NCBI GenBank assembly: GCA_032622095.1
Contig: CP136064.1
Location: 6,257,512 to 6,321,511, forward strand
Direction: 5' to 3'
Origin: Siphonodentalium dalli
Lineage: Eukaryota; Mollusca; Scaphopoda; Gadilida; Siphonodentaliidae
DNA length: 64,000 bases
The position numbers and the translations under genes are program-made. Below, piece after piece: positions 53,731 through 64,000 of the stretch (positions are counted from its first letter, which is position 1; each line of letters begins with the position of its first letter). Under the pieces are notes generated by a model. That model did no database searches. It saw only the letters and a program-made list of their open reading frames with translations, and was not told the DNA's origin.

Positions 53731-56700
53731 GTTTATGTAGGCCAATATGTATGTTGTTCAGTACATACTTTTCGAATATCTCTGGCCTCCATCGTCATAA
53801 TACCGCAAGTAGGTAATCGTTTTGAAGTACTAGAAATTCCCCATCGAATGACACCAAACACGTGACGATCGGTTGAAGGAATTTAAATTCATAGTGCATT
53901 TTCTGTAAACTTGAACAAAAGGAAGGGGCCACAATTTCTACATTTGTCAACCGATTCATAAAATTTACTCACAATGATACTCAGTACATCATATAGATAC
54001 TTCACAACCATTTTGGTTCAAATCGGCGACAAAAAAAAGAAGACAAATTTTGCCACTCCCCTAGCCCGGAAAAATTTGAGCGGACCTTTGTCAAAATTTT
54101 CTGGTTTGGTCTTCTGTCTATGTTTAAGACGCTCACATAGACCAAATCCAGCTGTTGCGCTTCGTCTAGGAGAAGATCTGGGCACAAGCACTTTCTACAC
54201 ATGGACTTTATTAGTACATTTTTCGATGTGTTATAACTTGGCCATTTCTCAACCGATTTACAAAATTCTTTCACGAGTAGCATCAGTACGTCGTATAGAT
54301 ACACGAAAGTAAAAATGGTTGGAATCGGTGACAAAAAAAAATTTGACAAATTTTGCACCCCTCCCCAGGTCGACAAATTGTATTCGGACCTTGGTGAAAA
54401 TTTTCTCGATTCGTGCCCTTTCGTTAATTAACACGGTCACGTAACCCGAATTCAGCTGCTTGGCTTCTTATAGGAGAAGATCTGGGCACAAACTTTTTCC
54501 AAAAATTTTGATTAAGGGCCATAACTCTGGAAAGAAAGTTAGGACATAAACCTAAATGTTTCATTCAGTTGTAACTTGGCATGGTGCATATACCTACCAA
54601 ATTTCAATGATTTATCTTTTTAACTTTCTGAGATATAAGGGTTACAAAATATATTAAGAAGAAGAAGTAGCATAAATAATGAAAAATAAAAATAAAAAAT
54701 TGAATAACAATATACATCCATATTAAAATATGGAAGTATAATAAGGGAATCGCGCGGAATTGATTGGAATGTCTATAGTATAGTTTATTGACATTTCTGT
54801 ATTCAGTTTGAACGTTCTGGTGTGACCCACACCCATGCCTCGAAATTTGGTGACGCGGGTAGAAAATTTGCCATATCTCGGCCAATTTTCGTGATATCGA
54901 GCTAATTTGTGCGTCATTGTGTTCGTATTTGATGCCCCTTTAACATTTAGCTGGGTTCTGGTAAGGTATTGTGGCGATATTCTACTATGTAGGCCAATAT
55001 GTATGTTGTTCAGTACATACTTTTCGAATATCTCTGGCCTCCATCGTCATAATACCGCAAGTATGTAATCGTTTTGAAGTACTAGAAATTCCCCATCGAA
55101 TGACACCAAACACGTGACGATCGGTTGAAGGAATTTAAATTCATAGTGCATTTTCTGTAAACTTGAACAAAAGGAAGGGGCCACAATTTCTACATTTGTC
55201 AACCGATTCATAAAATTTACTCACAATGATACTCAGTACATCATATAGATACTTCACAACCATTTTGGTTCAAATCGGCGACAAAAAAAAGAAGACAAAT
55301 TTTGCCCCTCCCCTAGCCCGGAAAAATTTGAGCGGACCTTTGTCAAAATTTTCTGGTTTGGTCTTCTGTCTATGTTTAAGACGCTCACATAGACCAAATC
55401 CAGCTGTTGCGCTTCGTCTAGGAGAAGATCTGGGCACAAGCACTTTCTACACATGGACTTTATTAGTACATTTTTCGATGTGTTATAACTTGGCCATTTC
55501 TCAACCGATTTACAAAATTCTTTCACGAGTAGCATCAGTACGTCGTATAGATACACGAAAGTAAAAATGGTTGGAATCGGTGACAAAAAAAAATTTGACA
55601 AATTTTGCACCCCTCCCCAGGTCGACAAATTGTATTCGGACCTTGGTGAAAATTTTCTCGATTCGTGCCCTTTCGTTAGTTAACACGGTCACGTAACCCG
55701 AATTCAGCTGCTTGGCTTCTTATAGGAGAAGATCTGGGCACAAACTTTTTCCAAAAATTTTGATTAAGGGCCATAACTCTGGAAAGAAAGTTAGGACATA
55801 AACCTAAATGTTTCATTCAGTTGTAACTTGGCAAGGTGCATATACCTACCAAATTTCAATGATTTATCTTTTTAACTTTCTGAGATATAAGGGTTACAAA
55901 ATATATTAAGAAGAAGAAGTAGCATAAATAATGAAAAATAAAAATAAAAAATTGAATAACAATATACATCCATATTAAAATATGGAAGTATAATAAGGGA
56001 ATCGCGCGGAATTGATTGGAATGTCTATAGTATAGTTTATTGACATTTCTGTATTCAGTTTGAACGTTCTGGTGTGACCCCCACCCATGCCTCGAAATTT
56101 GGTGACGCGGGTAGAAAATTTGCCATATCTCGGCCAATTTTCGTGATATCGAGCTAATTTGTGCGTCATTGTGTTCGTATTTGATGCCCCTTTAACATTT
56201 AGCTGGGTTCTGGTAAGGTATTGTGGCGATATTCTACTATGTAGGCCAATATGTATGTTGTTCAGTACATACTTTTCGAATATCTCTGGCCTCCATCGTC
56301 ATAATACCGCAAGTAGGTAATCGTTTTGAAGTACTAGAAATTCCCCATCGAATGACACCAAACACGTGACGATCGGTTGAAGGAATTTAAATTCATAGTG
56401 CATTTTCTGTAAACTTGAACAAAAGGAAGGGGCCACAATTTCTACATTTGTCAACCGATTCATAAAATTTACTCACAATGATACTCAGTACATCATATAG
56501 ATACTTCACAACCATTTTGGTTCAAATCGGCGACAAAAAAAAGAAGACAAATTTTGCCACTCCCCTAGCCCGGAAAAATTTGAGCGGACCTTTGTCAAAA
56601 TTTTCTGGTTTGGTCTTCTGTCTATGTTTAAGACGCTCACATAGAGCAAATCCAGCTGTTGCGCTTCGTCTAGGAGAAGATCTGGGCACAAGCACTTTCT

Positions 56701-58451
56701 ACACATGGACTTTATTAGTACATTTTTCGATGTGTTATAACTTGGCCATTTCTCAACCGATTTACAAAATTCTTTCACGAGTAGCATCAGTACGTCGTAT
56801 AGATACACGAAAGTAAAAATGGTTGGAATCGGTGACAAAAAAAAATTTGACAAATTTTGCACCCCTCCCCAGGTCGACAAATTGTATTCGGACCTTGGTG
56901 AAAATTTTCTCGATTCGTGCCCTTTCGTTAATTAACACGGTCACGTAACCCGAATTCAGCTGCTTGGCTTCTTATAGGAGAAGATCTGGGCACAAACTTT
57001 TTCCAAAAATTTTGATTAAGGGCCATAACTCTGGAAAGAAAGTTAGGACATAAACCTAAATGTTTCATTCAGTTGTAACTTGGCAAGGTGCATATACCTA
57101 CCAAATTTCAATGATTTATCTTTTTAACTTTCTGAGATATAAGGGTTACAAAATATATTAAGAAGAAGAAGTAGCATAAATAATGAAAAATAAAAATAAA
57201 AAATTGAATAACAATATACATCCATATTAAAATATGGAAGTATAATAAGGGAATCGCGCGGAATTGATTGGAATGTCTATAGTATAGTTTATTGACATTT
57301 CTGTATTCAGTTTGAACGTTCTGGTGTGACCCACACCCATGCCTCGAAATTTGGTGACGCGGGTAGAAAATTTGCCATATCTCGGCCAATTTTCGTGATA
57401 TCGAGCTAATTTGTGCGTCATTGTGTTCGTATTTGATGCCCCTTTAACATTTAGCTGGGTTCTGGTAAGGTATTGTGGCGATATTCTACTATGTAGGCCA
57501 ATATGTATGTTGTTCAGTACATACTTTTCGAATATCTCTGGCCTCCATCGTCATAATACCGCAAGTAGGTAATCGTTTTGAAGTACTAGAAATTCCCCAT
57601 CGAATGACACCAAACACGTGACGATCGGTTGAAGGAATTTAAATTCATAGTGCATTTTCTGTAAACTTGAACAAAAGGAAGGGGCCACAATTTCTACATT
57701 TGTCAACCGATTCATAAAATTTACTCACAATGATACTCAGTACATCATATAGATACTTCACAACCATTTTGGTTCAAATCGGCGACAAAAAAAAGAAGAC
57801 AAATTTTGCCCCTCCCCTAGCCCGGAAAAATTTGAGCGGACCTTTGTCAAAATTTTCTGGTTTGGTCTTCTGTCTATGTTTAAGACGCTCACATAGACCA
57901 AATCCAGCTGTTGCGCTTCGTCTAGGAGAAGATCTGGGCACAAGCACTTTCTACACATGGACTTTATTAGTACATTTTTCGATGTGTTATAACTTGGCCA
58001 TTTCTCAACCGATTTACAAAATTCTTTCACGAGTAGCATCAGTACGTCGTATAGATACACGAAAGTAAAAATGGTTGGAATCGGTGACAAAAAAAAATTT
58101 GACAAATTTTGCACCCCTCCCCAGGTCGACAAATTGTATTCGGACCTTGGTGAAAATTTTCTCGATTCGTGCCCTTTCGTTAGTTAACACGGTCACGTAA
58201 CCCGAATTCAGCTGCTTGGCTTCTTATAGGAGAAGATCTGGGCACAAACTTTTTCCAAAAATTTTGATTAAGGGCCATAACTCTGGAAAGAAAGTTAGGA
58301 CATAAACCTAAATGTTTCATTCAGTTGTAACTTGGCAAGGTGCATATACCTACCAAATTTCAATGATTTATCTTTTTAACTTTCTGAGATATAAGGGTTA
58401 CAAAATATATTAAGAAGAAGAAGTAGCATAAATAATGAAAAATAAAAATAA
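53730..58451 (+). repeat. Tandem array 2: 1252 bp units alternating between two variants
   Basis: GGTTTGGTCTTCTG falls at 54103, 55355, 56607 and 57859, each 1252 bp apart. Diagnostic sites alternate from unit to unit: GCCACTCC/GCCCCTCC (54051, 55303, 56555, 57807), CGTTAATTAAC/CGTTAGTTAAC (54423, 55675, 56927, 58179) and CCACACCC/CCCCACCC (54827, 56079, 57331). The true period is therefore about 2504 bp. It ends at AAAAATAAAAATAAACTAG before block T'. Confidence 0.93.
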
Positions 58452-59454
58452 ACTAGAATTTTTAAACTTCCTATTGGAAGTTTGATACTTCCATATAATT
58501 ATCATATATATTCCAATCCAAATCCCCTCTCAATCATTACCTTTCCCATAACCCAAATCTTAATCATAACCATACCTATCGGCAACCCGTACCATGTCCC
58601 AATACTAAATGTTTCTATAAGCATAACCATGCTCTAGCCGTAACCATAACCACAATAATTCTAACTATATCTATAACTTTAAAAAGACATGGAATATAAG
58701 TAGTGGCTCACCTTTTCGATCGTAATTTTGTTTATCTCGATTAATCCGTTCCACAACTATTGAAGTATTTATTTAGTTACAACCATGCATACTTCAGACC
58801 TTATATTATGATACATGAACATCATAAACACATCAGTTCGCAAAAATAAAAGATTAAGAATGAGGCTACTTTTGAAATTATATTTCTCGTAAAAAGTGAC
58901 CCCTAGTAGACCCTTTGGTATCATCTAGATGGTCTCCTGTAATTTTTGTAGAAGACAGACACAGGCAGACAGACAGAAATTCGCAAATATACAGTAATGC
59001 CCTATGTAATCGACCCCTTAAACACAGCAGAATTATGGGTAACTTTTCGGGATTCAGGAGAGCTTTCGGATGAATGTCAGCAGGCTATATTTCCCACTAA
59101 ATCCTGAAATATTACCCATAATTCTGCTATGTTTAAGGAGTCGATTACTTAGGGCATACTGTAGATATAGATGTAAGCATGTTATTAAATTATTCATGAA
59201 TTCCAAATTAAATCACACGACGTCAGATACACCTATCCCATGACACTCCACGTGACAATTCACCGTGTGTTCCAATTTTAGTTTGTCATGATCCAACCGG
59301 TTGGGCATCAATAGCAGGTCAGACCGACAAACAAATGAACACACACAGTTCGGTTTTATTAGTATACATACCCACATGTGTACAATATATATATTTAATT
59401 GGCAACAGGAATAAAGAACATGCACGGGTTCCACATGCACGCATGTGTCTATCT
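58452..59454 (+). repeat. Block T, copy 2
   Basis: Matches 45899-46845, including the MITE. It ends CTATCTCTTG and continues directly into block U' (TGCCTATATT), the unoccupied insertion site of transposon 2. Confidence 0.85.
58992..59161. mobile_element. Tc1/mariner-like MITE, copy 3
   Basis: 170 bp, CAGTAATGCCCTATGTAATC ... GATTACTTAGGGCATACTG with flanking TA on both sides. It is the duplicate of the 46439 copy. Confidence 0.9.
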
Positions 59455-60350
59455 CTTGTGCCTATATTCCAAATTAAAGACTTGAGATGTTAAAAATTAT
59501 AACTGCTATGGGATGGTATTTTCTCGTGAAATATACGGATAGTTATAGTCTGTCCACAATGAAGTGCGAAGTTTTAAATCAATGCCGATCTGTAATTTGC
59601 CAAGTGTTAAGTCTTGGTTTATCAGTTTGTCGGGTCAGTGATTTGAACGGCCAGTACTATAAGTGACGGTTATATCTACGTGCAGCGGATATATTTATTT
59701 ATGAAATAATTATGCGCGAATGGCAATCACTCACACAACTGATAACACGTGTCTTGATTACGTCTTATTATAAAATTAGTAACATGCTAAAAACGAGCCC
59801 AAATCACCAGAATGGGACAAAGGCGAATATGTTTTATTTGAAGTTCTATCATGCTCGGGAACGCTCTAGAAAGATCATTGAAATGTCACTATATATGTGT
59901 ATCAGGAATCAAGCATTAAATATAATTTAGAAACATATCAATATAGCATAACAGGTAATGCTGTCAAGACACGTTATGTCATTACAAACGTTTATACCGA
60001 TTGCACTGACTGTCCAACCGATTGTACTGACTGTCCAAGATCGCGAACTTTTCCACAGCTTGTGCGAATTTTGTATACATTTTGGTTCAAAGCGACTTAA
60101 TCGGACAGGTGCGTAACACACTGTGCCATCAGAAGTAGGCCAGTCATGCAGCCAATTCTATTTTAAAGAGCGCGGATTTGGGAAAGCTGCATTGTGTGAG
60201 AACGTAACATGATTCGCGTACATCTATATGCATTTCGGTATGTTGCTTTCCCGAGTAATGGTGCCTTTTCTGTGCACATAAATAGCACCAAACTGAACAT
60301 ACGCCTTCTCACCAGCAAAATGATAAATAGCCGATGTGTTGAAACGGTAG

Positions 60351-60859
60351 TATACCCAGGGGGGGGGGGGGGGGGGGGTCGGAAAATTTTTTCAGGCACG
60401 TATGGCATTTTTTCCCTTTCGATCATTTTTTGTACCCACCCACCCCCTTCGCCAAATTTTTTTCCGTTTTCGGCAGTTTTTTCCGACCATTTTTTGACAC
60501 CCACCCCCCCTTTTAACACTAAAACAGAGATTTGTGGGGGGAAATTCACTGTAAACAGATGTATATGAATTTATGTGCATACTATTTATCATTGATGTTA
60601 ACATGGACATGCAAATAGGAATGAGTCATTTTGAGGTCATTCGGCCAAAAAAACATGGCTGCCAGCGGCCATCTTGGATTTAAAAATTTGCAACAAAATA
60701 CAACACGATAACTGCCTGCAGTCAGTTTACAGTTGCCAAAACACTAAAAAACAAGCAGGAAATTTTTTTTTTAGTTGCGGACAAAATTGCTTGTTGATGG
60801 CTTTGACCACCCACCCACCCCGGCATATGTTCCGGAATTTTTTTTCACCCCCCCCCCGG
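60351..60859. mobile_element. 509 bp G-run-terminated element inserted in block U copy 2
   Basis: The other U copy reads ACGGTAGAATACCATAAAC. Here TATACC precedes and follows a 509 bp insertion, a ~6 bp target duplication. The ends mirror each other: CCCAG plus a long G run, TCGGAAAATTTTTTC at the left, and GGAATTTTTTTTCAC plus a C run at the right. The interior is pyrimidine-rich (CCACCCACCCCC, TTTTTTCC). It includes GGCTGCCAGCGGCCATCTTGG. The two open frames across it (60163-60549, 60209-60568) are compositional. Confidence 0.85.
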
Positions 60860-61040
60860 TATACCATAAACAAATATAGCATGTCGAGCTTGTAAAATAG
60901 ACGGATATTCTTGGGAATATACGGATATGAATGCGCGTATTTTACCATTTAATATGTTATTGCAAGTCTTCACAGTCATGCATAAGTGCATAATGCCAAG
61001 TTAACAATCGTTATTCACACAAAAACATACTTATATATGT

Positions 61041-61069
61041 CGTTCAATGTAATTATGCTACATTGAACG
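61041..61069. repeat. Short perfect hairpin, second copy
   Basis: CGTTCAATGTA..TACATTGAACG as at 52693-52721. Confidence 0.8.
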
Positions 61070-61461
61070 ACCACCCATTTCGGAACAGCGAAATAGCGTA
61101 TGGTATGATGACATTAATCTCTCTTTGCTCGCTTGCATATATCTCGATGTTCCCAACAGGTTAAGGTGTTTTATTTTAACAAATAGATTGTCATGAAATG
61201 GTAGCATTCTGGAAATGATATATACATGGCAGCTTATACCTACACATTCCATATGCAATTCGCTTAATTTTGGTGTGATTCATATTCTTGAATACCCGCA
61301 GGTGGTGAATTAGTCGGCGCTTTATGGCATTTATTGTATATTTTCCGAGTAGCGAACGAATGTACGACGTCGACGTTGTCGCCTATTCGTAAGTTATAAG
61401 ACTTTACATTACGTCTCGTCCAATTAATGCGAAATATGCAATCGGCGGTCTTAACAGTCGG

Positions 61462-62160
61462 ACAATAAAGTCATATATTTTCACTCGTGACACATACAGA
61501 TGATAAAGAGACAGTTTTTAAATGGTCAGATCTGAATTCAACAAAAGTATGCACTATGTCAGATGGTAAACCAATACCAAACCGCAAAGTGTCACGTTCC
61601 GAAATTATGATACCAAAATTAGCGACTAAGGGGTGGCAAGGTTGGGGCGTCGGACGGGACACGCTGACTCCCATTCATTCAATTTGAATATATCATATAT
61701 TAAAATGGTTTACGGGCGCGTGAACGGATAGAAAATAGTTTCAATTAAATTGAGAACTGCAAGCGAAAGTCCGCGCATAAGACGGATTGTGCTTTATGAA
61801 AACGTGGTCCATGCTGAGAGGTGTTATAACAATATACGACGGACACCACAGTTATGTTAATTCTCAAATGTCAAAGTCGAGAATTTTTTTTGTAAAAAAT
61901 GGGCGTTTTAAAAAAAGTGAAAACAAAACGAACTACTATTTAAAAACTAAAGAATTTTGACCGTTTTTGGTCTCAAAATATGTCATTTTTAAGCCGCATC
62001 ATGATAAAACTGCAGAATCACGGCCGATTGACAAGACAGACAGCCGACATTGTTTTGAGTGATTACCCGTTAGCCAACATAACAATTAACGCATTGCGCC
62101 CAAGAGGAATGGATGTTGAAATATATCGCCAGTGGTCATTGATGCAATTTTTGAAATTGG
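61462..62160 (+). repeat. Block S, copy C
   Basis: Same start as copies A and B. It is the most diverged, with the short ORF truncated, and joins the array at GCATTTCCTGG like copy A. Confidence 0.85.
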
Positions 62161-64000
62161 CATTTCCTGGTTTGGTCTTCTGTCTATGTTTAAGACGCTC
62201 ACATAGAGCAAATCCAGCTGTTGCGCTTCGTCTAGGAGAAGATCTGGACACAAGCACTTTCTACACATGGACTTTATTAGTACATTTTTCGATGTGTTGT
62301 AACTTAGTCATTTCTCAACCGATTTACAAAATTCTTTCACGAGTAGCATCAATACGTCGTATAGATACACGACAGTAAAAATGGTTGGAATCGGTGACAA
62401 GAAAAAAATTGATAAATTTTCCACCCCTCTCCAGGTCAACAGATTGTTTCTGGACCTTGGTGAAAATTTCCCCGATTCGTGCCCTTTCGTTAGTTAACAC
62501 AATAACGAGAACCGAATTCAGCTGCTTGACTTCTTATAGGAGAAAATCTGCGCACAAACTTTTTCCATTTATTTTGTTTAAGGGCCATAACTCTGGTAAG
62601 CAAGTTAGGACACAAACCTAAATGCTTCGTTACCACGCAACTTGGCGTGGTGCACATAGCTACCAAATTTCAATGCTTTATCTTTTAAACTCTCTGAGAT
62701 ATAAGGGTTTCAAAATATATTAAGAATAATAAATAATAATAATAGTGAAAAATAAAAAATTGAATAACAATATACTCCCATATTAAAATATGGAAGTATA
62801 ATAAGGGAATCGCGCGGAATTGATTGGAATGTCGATAGTATGGTTTATTGACATTTCTGTGTTCAGTTGGAACGTTCTGGTGTGACCCCCACCCATGCCT
62901 CAAAATTTGATGACGCGGGTAGAAAAGTCGCCATATATCGGCCAATTTTCAAGATATCGAGCTAACTTTTGCGTCATTGTGTTCGTATTTGATGCCCCTT
63001 TAATATTTACCAGGGTTTTGGTGAGGTATTGTGCCGATATTTTACTATGTAGGCCAATATGTATGTTTTCAGTTCGAATATCTCCGAACTCCTTCGACAT
63101 AATGCAGCAAGTAGGTAATCGTTTAAAAGAACTAAAAATTCCCCGTCGAATGATACCAAACACGTCACGCTCGGTTGAAGGAATATAAATTCATAGTGCA
63201 TTCTCTGTAAACTTGAAAAAAGGAAGGAGCCACAATTTCTACATTTGTCAACCGATTCACAAAATTCACTCACGAGGACACTTAGTACATCCTATGGATA
63301 CTTCACAACCATTTTGGTTAAAATCGGCGACAAAAAAAAATTGACAAATTTTGTCCCTCCCCTAGCCCAGAAAAAAATTGAGCGGACCTTTGTCAAAATT
63401 TCCTGGTTTGGTCTTCTGTCTATGTTTAAGACGCTCACATAGAGCAAATCCAGCTGTTGCGCTTCGTCTAGGAGAAGATCTGGACACAAGCACTTTCTAC
63501 ACATGGACTTTATTAGTACATTTTTCGATGTGTTGTAACTTAGTCATTTCTCAACCGATTTACAAAATTCTTTCACGAGTAGCATCAATACGTCGTATAG
63601 ATACACGACAGTAAAAATGGTTGGAATCGGTGACAAGAAAAAAATTGATAAATTTTCCACCCCTCTCCAGGTCAACAGATTGTTTCTGGACCTTGGTGAA
63701 AATTTCCCCGATTCGTGCCCTTTCGTTAGTTAACACAATAACGAGAACCGAATTCAGCTGCTTGACTTCTTATAGGAGAAAATCTGCGCACAAACTTTTT
63801 CCATTTATTTTGTTTAAGGGCCATAACTCTGGTAAGCAAGTTAGGACACAAACCTAAATGCTTCGTTACCACGCAACTTGGCGTGGTGCACATAGCTACC
63901 AAATTTCAATGCTTTATCTTTTAAACTCTCTGAGATATAAGGGTTTCAAAATATATTAAGAATAATAAATAATAATAATAGTGAAAAATAAAAAATTGAA
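62161..64000 (+). repeat. Tandem array 3: 1236 bp units, running off the window
   Basis: GGTTTGGTCTTCTG falls at 62169 and 63405. These units share private changes (GAAAATCTGCGCACAAAC, GGCGTGGTGCACATAGCTACC, AATAATAAATAATAATAATAG tail) that separate them from arrays 1 and 2. The array continues past the right edge. Confidence 0.9.

Larger units (their letters stand above)
59455..61461 (+). repeat. Block U, copy 2
   Basis: Matches 51640-53112. Differences include the 509 bp insertion at 60351 and a tandem doubling of CCGATTGyACTGACTGTCCA at 59998-60037. Confidence 0.85.

Noticed and set aside
60163-60549. 128-codon minus-strand ORF with GGGVG and PPPPP runs
   Set aside because: Runs come from poly(G)/poly(C) ends of the inserted element; compositional, not coding.

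Overview
The window is eukaryotic, AT-rich and dominated by mobile DNA. No bacterial-style operon, rRNA, tRNA or CRISPR array is visible. The best guess is a marine lophotrochozoan, most likely a bivalve or other mollusc. The reasons are an intact Crypton-type tyrosine-recombinase ORF, PHD-type and L1-like LINE ORF1 pieces, a BED-finger hAT piece, gene remnants of a family I associate with cnidarian, mollusc and fish transposons, and repeats carrying motifs such as AAGGGCCATAACTCTGG that I remember from bivalve genomes. This placement rests on memory, not on a search.

Layout. 1-2.9 kb: no recognisable gene. 2.9-6.1 kb: diverged tandem repeats, then a dense array of short CTTAAG-centred palindromic words. 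6.1-7.1 kb: a broken LINE ORF1 and a truncated BED-finger hAT transposase, both on the minus strand. 7.6-11.0 kb: two arrays of a ~208 bp tandem repeat around inverted copies of a GCCGAACACAA-rich block, with a PHD-finger ORF inside. 11.1-11.9 kb: a GC-richer, frameshifted ORF cluster. 12.3-22.4 kb: MITEs, hairpins, a nested 253 bp palindrome, a ~130 bp tandem array and more CTTAAG-word arrays. 22.75-24.26 kb: the one convincing intact gene, a 501-residue Crypton-like tyrosine recombinase. 27.2-32.4 kb and 46.8-51.6 kb: two large fold-back transposons. 34.2-64 kb: a macro-repeat landscape built from a ~1.25 kb unit.

Main result. The two large palindromes are members of one class of DNA transposon. 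Each is bounded by terminal inverted repeats starting 5'-TAG and by a 3 bp target duplication (TAA; TTG). Each carries, in both arms, broken 3' parts of the same gene family. For the second element the window itself contains the matching unoccupied site, at 59.45 kb. The gene remnants show a GCDST...GxGKR signature resembling FEN/XPG nucleases, followed by a Cys-rich C-terminal domain. Together with the 3 bp duplications this points to the Academ superfamily; that is inference and needs a search.

The 34-64 kb region is a macro-repeat of order S (short ORF block), array of ~1.25 kb units, T block, U block, seen about 2.3 times. In array 1 three units carry a 908 bp insertion that was amplified with the unit, giving a 2158 bp period. 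In array 2 the 1252 bp units alternate between two variants, giving a 2504 bp higher-order repeat. One U copy carries a 509 bp insertion that the other lacks. The region therefore documents its own history of insertion, tandem amplification and segmental duplication.
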